Assembly: GCF_003628535.1 (NCBI RefSeq)
Contig: NZ_RBCI01000011.1
Coordinates: 1 to 64,000, forward strand
Reading direction: 5' to 3'
Length of the DNA: 64,000 nt
Origin: Flavisolibacter nicotianae
GTDB taxonomy: Bacteria > Bacteroidota > Bacteroidia > Chitinophagales > Chitinophagaceae
In this document: piece by piece, positions 24,285 through 32,157 of the stretch
Layout: the number at the start of each line of letters is the position of its first letter
Position numbering within the stretch: the first letter of the stretch is position 1
Notes under the pieces: model-generated
Told to the model about the DNA's origin: nothing
The model's database searches: none
What the model saw: the letters and a program-made list of their open reading frames with translations, nothing else
Translations under genes and position numbers: made by a program

Positions 24285-26620
24285 TGGTTCTTTTTAAAAA
24301 GGTTTGCAAAATCATAGGATACTCCCACATTGAAATTCCTGGGTTCGGCCAGTTGATAGCTCCAGCCGAAAGAGCTTTTCGTCGTGATGTAGGAGTAATA
24401 GTTGTTGGTGGCGTTGAGCACATTCACCCACACATCAAAGCCTTTGAACTGATAACCGGCTCTTAGATTAAAGGCATTGTATCCATCGTATGTAGCCGTG
24501 TTCTGCGGGTCCACAAAGTAGCTGCCAACATGCTGTAGCTCTGCCCCTATGCGAAAGCCTTTTACAAAAGAGGGCTTGTACCAAACCTCCGCGTTGTAAA
24601 TCCAGTGTGGCGCATTGGCCATCTCGTTTCCGTTGTAGGAAACGCCTTTCTCTACATAATCCACAAACTCGTGCTTGCTGTAGGCACCGCTAAGGCGGAA
24701 AGAGACATCTTTTATCGGTGTAGCATTCAAGCCAGCCTCAATGCCCCTGTGCAAGGTGCGTCCGGCGTTTTGATTGGCAAAAGAGCCATCATCGAGTTTC
24801 ACGGAAATAATTTCATTGGTTCCCTCCAGGCGGTAAGCACTGACATCAATAGAGAGTTTGTTTTTCACCAGTTCTACCCAGCCACCTACTTCGTAATTGT
24901 AAAAGATAGACGGATTTAAGTTCGGCACTTTAACACCCGTGTAAAGCTCTGTGACCTGTGGTGGCACAAAGCCCTCGGAATAGTTGGCATAGATGCCGGT
25001 CCGTGCAGAGAAGTTGTACGTAAAGCCCACTTTGGGACTGACCCGGTGAAAGTTGCTGACGGTGTCGGGTGAGCCACTAAAGGCCGAGGGGGTCAGGTGG
25101 TTATCGAACCCGTAATGGAAATAGTCATAACGCAATGATGCCACCACACGCAGCTTTTCAATCGGATTAAACTCAACGTTCAGGAACGCTGCATAGTTGT
25201 TCAGTTTTGTGGCATAATCGGTCAGTGTGCTGTCGGTATTCTGATAGCTGACATACTTTTTACTAATCGTATCTTTTTTAATGCGGATGTAATTCGCATT
25301 ATACGTGGAGGGGCTTATGTCAACGTTCAACCCTCCGATGACAACGGCTTTTTTCCAATTTAGGTTTTGCCTGTGTTGCGCTATCAGGGAATAAGAATGG
25401 AAGCGGTTTTCGTTGATCTCGCCATGTGCCAGATCTTTTTTGCCCACATTCACACCGTTTACTTTGCGGTAATCATCTTTTACCCGGTAAGCAGGGTTTT
25501 GCCCGATGGTATTGTCACGGTACAAAGCGGCTACTGTTGTCTTGCTGTTATCATTCCATACATGCGTTAGCGTGGAATGATAACGGAGTGCATCCACTTT
25601 CCGGTAGGTAAAGGTTTGCGGATTGGAGAAGGCTTTGCTCGCAAACATGGTGCTGTCAATACCCCCGGCCATGTCGCTGTAATAGTTTAGGTACGTGAGG
25701 CTGTTTGATAAAGTGGTCTTATCTGAAAAATGATAGTCTGCTCTTGCGGTGAAGGTGCCCTTGTGAAAATCGCTGTACTCCAAATAGCCGTTACGCTTGT
25801 CGGCATAATAGCCGCTTAGCACAAAGCCCCATTTACCTGTCGAAACGCTACTCATGAGGTCGGCCCGTTTGTAACCCACGTTATTGCCCTGTGCCGATAG
25901 TTTCAGCACCGGAACGGCAGTTGGTGCAGCGGTGATAAAGTTCACCACACCGCCAATGGCTTCGCTGCCGTAAAGCGAGGAAGAAGGGCCTTTGATGACC
26001 TCAATGCTTTTGGTAGCCGCCAGGTTCATTTCCAGTAAAGCGTTGTGGTTGTAAAGTCCCGATGTGCGAATAGGAATGCCATCTTCCAGATACAGGAAGA
26101 GGCTACGGGTGGTCATGGGCTGGCGGATGCTCATCTCGTGTTGCTCGTTGCCGAGGTTTACCATATTCACACCGCTCACTTTGTTCAGCACCTGGTCGGC
26201 CATTGTGGGCTTGGCATCCTGAATGGTCTTGCTTGTGATGGTGGTGATGGCAATGGGTGCTTCGGAACGTTTGGCGCCTTCGCCCCGGTTGGCAGTGAGT
26301 ACCACTTCCTGAAGCTGGGAAGCAGCAGGATTTAAGGAAACAATGTAGGCTTTGTTGGATACGGCAAATTGTTGGGGCGTGTACCCGATGTAGCTAACCG
26401 CAAGTGTCCGGCAATCGGTGCATCGCATTTCAAACTCCCCTGAGGCATTGGTGGTACAGCCGCAATGACAGTTTTCGTCTGTACAGTGAATGGTGGCGCC
26501 GGCTACCGGTTCTTTGGTGGTGGCATCAATGATTTTTCCTTTCACATTGGTTTGTGCATAGGTGGCCCTGGCAGCAAGGAATAAGACTGCCAACAGCACG
26601 GCTTTATAGAAACGTGACAT
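24281..26620 (-). CDS. TonB-dependent receptor with Cys-rich N-terminal domain, putative copper-type metal receptor
   Basis: 779 residues from ATG 26620, which gives a standard signal peptide (M-S-R-F-Y-K-A-V-L-L); the frame extends 8 codons further. The carboxypeptidase-regulatory-like domain (about 25-100) carries an unusual cysteine cluster C-T-D-E-N-C-H-C-G-C, followed by C-T-D-C about 12 residues later. Plug and barrel follow (V-I-K-G-P-S-S-S-L-Y-G-S-E-A-I-G-G-V), ending in a long C-terminal strand region. Such Cys insertions are not general features of the family, so they suggest thiol-metal binding before the plug. It is flanked by a Cys-containing small protein upstream and the coupled propeller lipoprotein downstream, likely one operon. 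Confidence 0.85.
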   Translation of the reverse strand: MSRFYKAVLLAVLFLAARATYAQTNVKGKIIDATTKEPVAGATIHCTDENCHCGCTTNASGEFEMRCTDCRTLAVSYIGYTPQQFAVSNKAYIVSLNPAASQLQEVVLTANRGEGAKRSEAPIAITTITSKTIQDAKPTMADQVLNKVSGVNMVNLGNEQHEMSIRQPMTTRSLFLYLEDGIPIRTSGLYNHNALLEMNLAATKSIEVIKGPSSSLYGSEAIGGVVNFITAAPTAVPVLKLSAQGNNVGYKRADLMSSVSTGKWGFVLSGYYADKRNGYLEYSDFHKGTFTARADYHFSDKTTLSNSLTYLNYYSDMAGGIDSTMFASKAFSNPQTFTYRKVDALRYHSTLTHVWNDNSKTTVAALYRDNTIGQNPAYRVKDDYRKVNGVNVGKKDLAHGEINENRFHSYSLIAQHRQNLNWKKAVVIGGLNVDISPSTYNANYIRIKKDTISKKYVSYQNTDSTLTDYATKLNNYAAFLNVEFNPIEKLRVVASLRYDYFHYGFDNHLTPSAFSGSPDTVSNFHRVSPKVGFTYNFSARTGIYANYSEGFVPPQVTELYTGVKVPNLNPSIFYNYEVGGWVELVKNKLSIDVSAYRLEGTNEIISVKLDDGSFANQNAGRTLHRGIEAGLNATPIKDVSFRLSGAYSKHEFVDYVEKGVSYNGNEMANAPHWIYNAEVWYKPSFVKGFRIGAELQHVGSYFVDPQNTATYDGYNAFNLRAGYQFKGFDVWVNVLNATNNYYSYITTKSSFGWSYQLAEPRNFNVGVSYDFANLFKKNQ

Positions 26621-26722
26621 GTGGTTGAAGTTGTGTGTAAACAATGGTGTGCAAACAGCATCCGTAGTTTCTCTTTTAAAAAAACAAAGAAGGATGAAGA
26701 GGCTGTTTTTCTAAAGGTTTGC

Positions 26723-27097
26723 TCACACCAGGGCCGGTGGATGGAAAATGTCGGCGTAGATGCCTTTGGGGAAAGAAGTGTCGGCGTAAAGAGAATAGGA
26801 AACGGGAAGGTTCAGTTGATGAAAGGCCAAGGTGGCAAAGGAGGATTTTGCGTAAACCACCTCGTTCCTGTTCCCGCCTTTCCGTTCAGGGTTTTGCTCC
26901 TCTTTCTTTTCCTGCTCTTTGAGCTTTTTCATCATCTGGCACTTGCCGTTGCAGTGCAGCATGGGCCGGGCCTTATTCTCACAATTTTTGGCAAAGGAAG
27001 CCGTGTTTGCATAGTAATCCAGCACAATAACAGCCTGGCTGAAGCTATAGGCTGCAAAGGCAAGAATAAGCAATATGGCTGCAATTTGCCGGTACAT
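26723..27097 (-). CDS. Small exported protein with HCxxxC motif
   Basis: 124 residues starting at ATG 27097: one N-terminal hydrophobic segment (about 3-22, signal peptide or anchor), then C39, H48-C49 and C53 in the order C-x8-H-C-N-G-K-C-Q-M-M. A charged Lys/Glu stretch and a C-terminal tail follow. The Cys/His/Met cluster resembles metal-binding sites. I do not know a characterised homologue, although similar small proteins are familiar beside metal-related TonB receptors in Bacteroidota. It is first in the presumed operon with the Cys-rich receptor and the propeller lipoprotein. Confidence 0.7.
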   Translation of the reverse strand: MYRQIAAILLILAFAAYSFSQAVIVLDYYANTASFAKNCENKARPMLHCNGKCQMMKKLKEQEKKEEQNPERKGGNRNEVVYAKSSFATLAFHQLNLPVSYSLYADTSFPKGIYADIFHPPALV

Positions 27098-27106
27098 AAA
27101 GCGACA

Positions 27107-27135
27107 CAAAGGTATTTTAAGATTGAGTGCCGCAA
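27107..27135 (-). promoter_or_regulatory. Bacteroidota-type promoter for the metal operon
   Basis: On the minus strand TTG (27135-27133) is followed after 18 nt by TACCTTTG (27114-27107), fitting the Bacteroidota TTTG / TAnnTTTG consensus. The ATG at 27097 lies only about 10 nt beyond the -7 box, so the mRNA would be nearly leaderless. Confidence 0.45.
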
Positions 27136-27142
27136 CTGACTG

Positions 27143-27164
27143 AAATCAGCCGGGTTGCTGATTT
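27143..27164. promoter_or_regulatory. Dyad operator candidate between divergent metal genes
   Basis: Perfect 8-bp inverted repeat aaatcagc/gctgattt separated by 6 bp, in the 142-bp divergent region between the small Cys protein (minus) and the HMA protein (plus). Position and symmetry fit a dimeric repressor or activator site controlling both directions. Confidence 0.5.
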
Positions 27165-27239
27165 ATGCAAAATAACCATGCCCACCGAACGTTCTAATGG
27201 GTGAGTATGTCCCGGAATTTCCTTTGTAACTTTAAATGA

Positions 27240-27755
27240 ATGAAAACTGCTTTTTTTCTGTTACTGACCTTTGTTTCGCTGCGGGGCCTCGGTCAGCTCA
27301 AAGCTGTCGAGGTGCAGGTCGGTGGATTATCCTGTGCCCTTTGTTCGAAAACCGTTCAAAAAAGCCTGGAGAAAATTTCCTTTATTGGGGCGGTAAAACC
27401 GGACTTAAACAGCCAAGAATTTCGTCTGGTCTTTCGGGAAAACAGCTTTGTGGATTTGGAACAAATCAAAAAACAGGTTGAGGATGCCGGCTTTTCGGTG
27501 GCCCGTTTGCAGGTAGTGGCTGATTTTGGGGATGTTCCTGTAGAAAGCAACAGTCCCGTAAAAATTGGCTCCCTTCAGTTTCAGTTAATGGACGCAGGAG
27601 CGAACGTTTTAAAAGGCGAACACACCCTGACACTGACGGAAAAGGATTTTCTCTCGGCAAAAGCCTTTAAAAAATACTGTGGTAACTCTTTGCAAAAATG
27701 CAGTGCCAAAACCCTTTCCCCGGATGGCAGTCGAATTTACAAGGTGGTAATATGA
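27240..27755 (+). CDS. Exported heavy-metal-associated (HMA) domain protein
   Basis: 171 residues with a signal peptide (about 1-19) followed by an HMA/ferredoxin-like fold. The metal-binding loop is G-G-L-S-C32-A-L-C35-S-K, then a helix and the strand pattern with F-S-V near residue 83. HMA domains bind Cu(I) and related soft metals through C-x-x-C. Here the domain is exported, so it would act in the periplasm rather than as a cytoplasmic chaperone. A second, less recognisable C-terminal segment (about 100-171) adds C146 and C153. It is divergent from the receptor operon and 43 nt upstream of an outer-membrane protein gene. Confidence 0.8.
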   Translation: MKTAFFLLLTFVSLRGLGQLKAVEVQVGGLSCALCSKTVQKSLEKISFIGAVKPDLNSQEFRLVFRENSFVDLEQIKKQVEDAGFSVARLQVVADFGDVPVESNSPVKIGSLQFQLMDAGANVLKGEHTLTLTEKDFLSAKAFKKYCGNSLQKCSAKTLSPDGSRIYKVVI

Positions 27756-27798
27756 TGGCTGTCTCTTTCCTTTACTGTCAGGCAGTCTTTGGTTGATT

Positions 27799-28620
27799 AT
27801 GTACAAGTATTTTCTCTTGCTTTTCGTTGGCATCGTCCAGAAAACAGCGGCACAAGAACTATTTGTGTTTACAGATCCGGCTTCGGGACTGGCGGCCCGT
27901 TCGTTAAACCTAAAACTTTCTGACCATTATATGCCGTATGACAGGGTGTACAGCCGGCCGGCTCATCGCCTGATGCTGGATGCGGAGGTAGGCATTTCCA
28001 GAAAACTGACAGCAATGGCAGGGGTCAGCGTTTCCAACATGCACACTTATCAGGTAAAGCAGGAAGCCTTGTTTGTGGAAGCAAAATACCGTTGTCTTTC
28101 TCTTGATGAAGTGCACCGGCATTTTCGCATGGCGGCTTTCGTCCAGGCTTCACATACCAAGGCACCTTTTCACTACGATGAAACGAATTTGACGGGTGAC
28201 AAAAGTGGCGTAAGGCTTGGAATGATTGCAACGAAACTTTGGAACCGGTTTGCACTTTCCGGCACCCTCAGCCACACACAAGTGCTGGATAGTTCACGCT
28301 TCAACGAAACGGTTTATATACCCAGGCGTATTTACCAGACGCTAAACTATTCGCTGTCCGGTGGCTACCTGGTGCTTCCCCGTCGCTATACCAGCTACCG
28401 GCAAGTGAATGTCAACCTTTATGGTGAACTGTTGGCGCAACAGGCCTTGGACCACAAAAGCTACTATGTTGATGCTGCCCCGGCGCTGCAATTCATTTTC
28501 TTCAGCAACACAAAACTAAACGTGGGTTACCGCTTCAAACTGGCAGGGAATGCGCAGCGGATGTCGAACGTAAGCTGGCTGTTTAGCATTGAAAGAAGTT
28601 TTTTGAACGTTTGGAAGTAG
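27799..28620 (+). CDS. Outer-membrane beta-barrel-like protein, metal locus
   Basis: 273 residues from ATG 27799 (an in-frame TTG lies two codons upstream). A signal peptide ends near A-A-Q-E. The rest alternates hydrophobic and polar residues as in transmembrane strands (for example Y-R-F-K-L-A-G-N-A near the end), with short turns. I cannot assign a named family. It is 43 nt downstream of the exported HMA protein on the same strand, so it is probably co-transcribed and may work in the same metal process. Confidence 0.6.
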   Translation: MYKYFLLLFVGIVQKTAAQELFVFTDPASGLAARSLNLKLSDHYMPYDRVYSRPAHRLMLDAEVGISRKLTAMAGVSVSNMHTYQVKQEALFVEAKYRCLSLDEVHRHFRMAAFVQASHTKAPFHYDETNLTGDKSGVRLGMIATKLWNRFALSGTLSHTQVLDSSRFNETVYIPRRIYQTLNYSLSGGYLVLPRRYTSYRQVNVNLYGELLAQQALDHKSYYVDAAPALQFIFFSNTKLNVGYRFKLAGNAQRMSNVSWLFSIERSFLNVWK

Positions 28621-28633
28621 CAGCAACGGTTGC

Positions 28634-29035
28634 TTAGTTGGTTGACACATCCACTTGAGCTGTTGCCAGGTTTTGCGATGGGTCAAAGGCAATAATCTTA
28701 ATGATATAAGAAAGGCCTGTTTGTGCAGTAAAGGCGTCCTGCACGGTTCCCGTTTTAGCATCGGGATAGGAATGAATGTCACGAAGCAAAGCGCCAGTTT
28801 CTTTGTTCAGTACATGGATGTGGAGTTCTGATACTTTGTTGTTATCAGTGGCGGATGCGGTTACCTGGATAGTTTGACCAGAAGAAAAGATTTGGTTGTT
28901 GGTAGGTGATGTGATAGTTATAGCCGGTGCGGTGGTGTCTTTTGTATTTTCTGTACCGATTGTACTGCCGTTTTTTGAACAGGCAAAAAAGAGGCAGGTG
29001 AATAAAAGCAATATGGTTGTACGGAAAAAAGTCAA
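28634..29035 (-). CDS. Lipoprotein with Ig-like (DUF4625-type) domain
   Basis: 133-residue lipoprotein: lipobox F-A-C with Cys19, a short linker, and one Ig-like domain (about 35-133). The domain resembles DUF4625 and related Bacteroidota folds (A-P-A-I-T-I-T-S-P and I-Q-V-T-A-S-A-T-D-N-N-K-V-S-E-L-H-I-H-V). It has no cysteines after the lipobox; the H-I-H near residue 73 may bind metal. It ends tail-to-tail with the outer-membrane protein, 13 nt apart. Lipoproteins with this fold often lie beside metal-related TonB receptors, so I place it in the metal locus with moderate confidence. Confidence 0.7.
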   Translation of the reverse strand: MTFFRTTILLLFTCLFFACSKNGSTIGTENTKDTTAPAITITSPTNNQIFSSGQTIQVTASATDNNKVSELHIHVLNKETGALLRDIHSYPDAKTGTVQDAFTAQTGLSYIIKIIAFDPSQNLATAQVDVSTN

Positions 29036-29165
29036 ATCGCTGAATTTTGTATAAAGTTATCAATCTGCAATCGTAAAAAGGCCAATGAAGGACTAAAAAG
29101 GCAGGCAATAGGAATAATAGTTACGCTGCCTTGACAGAATGCTGCAACCAGTGCAAGTGGCATGA

Positions 29166-29236
29166 GGCACGAATGGCTCTTGCTGTGGGAAGCAGAAGGT
29201 GGCTAATGTTTTGGCCTGTGTGTTTGCTTAGCTACC
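29166..29236. repeat. Dispersed intergenic repeat, copy B (paired with 16471-16541)
   Basis: Shares about 80% identity over 70 bp with 16471-16541. The stem ggtggctaa/ttagctacc (29198-29206, 29228-29236) pairs along its full length with one G-U, closing a loop rich in T and G. The gap 29036-29357 otherwise holds only the presumed lipoprotein promoter and the palindrome at 29344. Confidence 0.55.
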
Positions 29237-29343
29237 TTCAGAAACTGCAGTAATTGCTCAACATATCTGTTTCAAAAGCAATTAAATTCGGATAATTAAT
29301 GGTTCGTAGGGAGAATTCTCCCTTGTTTCGGTTATCATGAACT

Positions 29344-29363
29344 CTTCACTTTGAAAAGTGAAG
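29344..29363. promoter_or_regulatory. 20-bp perfect palindrome at the start of the XRE regulator gene
   Basis: cttcacttt-ga-aaagtgaag is symmetric over 9 bp per arm. It overlaps the GTG start of the downstream regulator, or lies about 40 bp before an alternative ATG. This is the classic layout of an autoregulatory operator for an XRE-family dimer. Confidence 0.6.
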
Positions 29364-29597
29364 AAACATTCGCCCCGGAAATACTTTAAAGATCAAACTT
29401 TCATGAAGCAGGTTGGCGAAAGGATCCGAGAAATCAGGAACAAAAAGAATGTTTCGATAGAGGAGCTGGCAAATGATTGTGAAGTGGATTACAGCCAGGT
29501 GCTACGCATGGAACTCGGTAAAGTAAACTTCAGCATTTCCTACCTCAATAAAGTTGCTACAGCTTTGGGTGTAAACCCGAAAGAACTGCTACCCTAA
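29358..29597 (+). CDS. XRE-family helix-turn-helix regulator
   Basis: 79 residues if started at GTG 29358, or 64 from ATG 29403. The shorter form places the 20-bp palindrome wholly upstream of the gene. The helix-turn-helix spans about 22-75: V-G-E-R-I-R-E-I-R-N-K-K, then S-I-E-E-L-A-N-D-C-E-V-D-Y-S-Q-V-L-R-M-E-L-G-K, with N-P-K-E-L-L at the end. This is the compact Bacteroidota XRE type with no extra domain. It probably represses its own promoter through the palindrome. The wider targets are unknown; a Crp/Fnr-type gene follows on the same strand. Confidence 0.85.
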   Translation: MKKHSPRKYFKDQTFMKQVGERIREIRNKKNVSIEELANDCEVDYSQVLRMELGKVNFSISYLNKVATALGVNPKELLP

Positions 29598-29675
29598 AGA
29601 GACGTTGCCTTTCAATTTGTGTCTACAATTTGAAGACCCTTTAACCTTATTGAATTGCACCAAACTTGCGAAACC

Positions 29676-30239
29676 ATGTTGGAGTTATTACGCTTCCTGG
29701 AGTCGATTCACCCGATGAGTGACGAACTTAAACGGTATCTGTCTGTTACGCTGAAGGAAAAGCACCTCGCAAAAAAAGACTATCTTCTTAAAGCTGGTCA
29801 CGTCTCTCGTGCAATCTGTTTTATTGCAAAAGGGCTGCTTCGCTGCTTTTACATAAAGGAAAATCATGAAGTTTCTTCCTGGTTCATGAAAGAGGGAGAT
29901 GTGATTGTTTCTGTTGAGTCCTTCTTTCAGCAGAAAGCGAGTTATGAGGCTATTCAGGCTTTAGAGGATTGCTTGGTCTACTACATTACCTACGATGAAT
30001 TGCAATTCATCTACAAGCAATTTACTGAATTCAATTTTATTGGCAGAGTGCTGCTCGAGAGGTATTACATACTTAGTGAGCAACGACTTTATTCTTTGCG
30101 CATGCAACGTTCACAGGAACGTTATGAGTATTTGCTGGAACACCACCCGGACTTATTATTGAGAGTTCCGGCAAAGCATCTTGCATCTTATCTGGGAATT
30201 ACGGAAGTCACCATGAGCAAAATTCGGGCACGCATCTAA
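29676..30239 (+). CDS. Crp/Fnr-family transcriptional regulator
   Basis: 187 residues from ATG 29676 (an in-frame TTG lies 21 nt upstream). The N-terminal cyclic-nucleotide-binding-like beta roll (about 15-115) shows A-K-K-D-Y-L-L-K-A-G-H and the F-I-A-K-G-L-L-R-C-F-Y strand. The C-terminal helix-turn-helix (about 150-187) ends L-A-S-Y-L-G-I-T-E-V-T-M-S-K-I-R. No Fnr-type cysteine cluster is visible. Bacteroidota carry many such regulators, few with known ligands. It may be co-transcribed with the XRE gene 78 nt upstream. Confidence 0.88.
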   Translation: MLELLRFLESIHPMSDELKRYLSVTLKEKHLAKKDYLLKAGHVSRAICFIAKGLLRCFYIKENHEVSSWFMKEGDVIVSVESFFQQKASYEAIQALEDCLVYYITYDELQFIYKQFTEFNFIGRVLLERYYILSEQRLYSLRMQRSQERYEYLLEHHPDLLLRVPAKHLASYLGITEVTMSKIRARI

Positions 30240-30315
30240 TTTCTTATCCATTTTTAATTCTAATCGCCTCTTAGCCAATCTATTTTTACATCAGAAACCA
30301 GAAAACACCCACACC

Positions 30316-31662
30316 ATGAAACAAATCTTACTCATCGCACTTGTTGCACTATTTGTCGTAAGCTGTCAAAAGGATTTGCAGCCGAGTAACAATGATTATT
30401 TGGAAACCGCCAAAAAAGCTTTGCAAGATAGCTTGAGCGCTACAGACTTTGCGGCCTTGGACTTTTCGAAAGCTACTCGTTCAAGCGTGGACAGCACCAG
30501 CTTCTATGCTCTTAGAATACCATTCAAAGGAAAAGTTTCCCAAGAAGATTTTGTTTTTATCAAAACAAATGAAAAAGGGAAAATTGAGAAAGGAAAGATT
30601 ATCCATCTGCAGGGCAAAGTGACCGAGGATGATAGTAACCCTTTAAAAAGAAAGCGTTGGGACGGAAGCGTTTCAATAACTTCTTTGGATAGGAAAGCTG
30701 CAATTGAATCTCCAATAGTTGATGGATACATCACCGGTTTCCATCGGCAGAATAGCTACAGAACCGCCTCACAGGAGCCACAGGGAGAAATGATGCCTGA
30801 AGTTATCATCACATATGTCCGAACAGCAGATTATGGCTACTCTTGGTCCAACATGTTTATGCTACAGGCACTCCTTGCAGATGGAGGTGGGGGCGGGGGT
30901 GGTTATTATGGCCCATTGTCCGGCGGAAGTGGTGGAGGCGATCCTTATAACGGAGGTGGCGGCTACGGTGGTGGAGGTGGCGGCTCAACTGGCGGTGGTA
31001 GTTCCAACGACCCGGTTGTACTAATTGATAAAGAGTCGCAGGATGTTAACCCGGCTATCGACGTTCAGAAATACGTTAAATGCTTTAGTAATATCCCTGA
31101 TGCCGGTTCAACGTGTTATATTGAAATATCCAGTGATATTCCTGTAGACAACAACCCGAATGCATTCTTTGATTTCTCGACCATGTCACCTGGGCACACT
31201 TTTATCACGATTTCGAAGTCGAATGGAACGCAGCATGTGACGCAAAACATAGGCTTTTATCCGAAGTCCGGTTATAAGTCGATGACCTATGCGCCAACAG
31301 CAGGGAAACTTGTTGACAATGCAAAGCACGAGTTTAATGCCTCTCTGTACATGAGTTTGACACCTGCCCAACTGTCTACCGTGCTACTGCGCATTCAACA
31401 GCTTTCGAACCTGAACTATGATATTGACCAGTACAATTGTACGGATTGGGCACTGGACATCTTCAACAGCGTTCGGACAAACAAATTGGAAATACCGCTT
31501 TATGGCTTACCGGACAGCCCAATGACCCAAAGTACCCGAACGCCACAGGGGCTTTACAATAAACTGCAGCAGATGGTCAATAACAATGACCCGGAGAAGA
31601 AAAACATTACAATTGATATTATAAAAGGTTATGCCGGTGGCAGCAATGGTCCATGTAATTAA
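30316..31662 (+). CDS. Gly-rich lipoprotein with NlpC/P60-like C-terminal domain (possible exported effector)
   Basis: 448-residue lipoprotein: lipobox V-V-S-C at residue 17, an N-terminal segment resembling other Bacteroidota surface lipoproteins (about 20-180), and a glycine-rich linker (about 188-240) made almost wholly of G, S and Y. The C-terminal domain (about 260-448) has His294 in G-H-T-F-I-T-I-S and Cys375 in Y-N-C-T-D-W-A-L. This order (His before Cys) fits permuted NlpC/P60 or papain-like amidases; the fold is my inference. It lies just upstream of a small membrane protein that could be its immunity or anchor partner. Confidence 0.55.
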   Translation: MKQILLIALVALFVVSCQKDLQPSNNDYLETAKKALQDSLSATDFAALDFSKATRSSVDSTSFYALRIPFKGKVSQEDFVFIKTNEKGKIEKGKIIHLQGKVTEDDSNPLKRKRWDGSVSITSLDRKAAIESPIVDGYITGFHRQNSYRTASQEPQGEMMPEVIITYVRTADYGYSWSNMFMLQALLADGGGGGGGYYGPLSGGSGGGDPYNGGGGYGGGGGGSTGGGSSNDPVVLIDKESQDVNPAIDVQKYVKCFSNIPDAGSTCYIEISSDIPVDNNPNAFFDFSTMSPGHTFITISKSNGTQHVTQNIGFYPKSGYKSMTYAPTAGKLVDNAKHEFNASLYMSLTPAQLSTVLLRIQQLSNLNYDIDQYNCTDWALDIFNSVRTNKLEIPLYGLPDSPMTQSTRTPQGLYNKLQQMVNNNDPEKKNITIDIIKGYAGGSNGPCN

Positions 31663-31676
31663 GTAAATTTATAGCT

Positions 31677-32108
31677 ATGAAACTCTTTCGAATACTATCG
31701 CATCCATATACGTTGATATTCTGTTTCTCGTTTATGATTATCAGTGGAGAAAGCATTGGTGGGTTTTACATCATGTACATCCTTTTAGGCCTTCTGCATG
31801 GTGTGCTTCATTCGCTCCTAGGCTTCTACGGTATGCTGGCATTAATCATCAGCTATCATCTGCCACTGAAACGGAATATTTTTATAAGGCAGATATTAAA
31901 CGTAATTGGAATTGCCTTACTGTTTGCTTCCGTTTTCTTCTTTTTCCAGAATGATAAAGCGCATTACAACTGGGGAACACTAGAACAAGGACTTCCCATG
32001 TTTACCCTCATGTTTACGGCTCTTATTGCAGTTTGTTGCTTGATAGGCACTTTCTGGAAACCCCAGCCAAAGAACGATGAAGAACAAGGCGTTCTAAGCA
32101 AAGTGTAG
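31677..32108 (+). CDS. Small four-helix membrane protein of unknown function
   Basis: 143 residues with about four membrane helices (10-30, 33-60, 68-90, 103-125) and a charged C-terminal tail. I do not recognise the family. It begins 15 nt after the Gly-rich lipoprotein with the predicted catalytic His/Cys pair, so co-expression is likely. An immunity-type or accessory role is possible but unsupported by motif. Confidence 0.5.
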   Translation: MKLFRILSHPYTLIFCFSFMIISGESIGGFYIMYILLGLLHGVLHSLLGFYGMLALIISYHLPLKRNIFIRQILNVIGIALLFASVFFFFQNDKAHYNWGTLEQGLPMFTLMFTALIAVCCLIGTFWKPQPKNDEEQGVLSKV

Positions 32109-32157
32109 CGGGTCTCTTCGAGACGATATTGTTTGTGTAGTTTGAAAATCGTGTGTT

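Noticed and set aside
26621-27139. Plus-strand 172-codon frame
   Set aside because: Antisense to the small Cys protein, whose signal peptide and HCxxxC motif are convincing.
28621-28640. Bidirectional terminator between convergent genes
   Set aside because: The agcaac/gttgct symmetry leaves a one-base loop and no T-run, so it is too weak to call.
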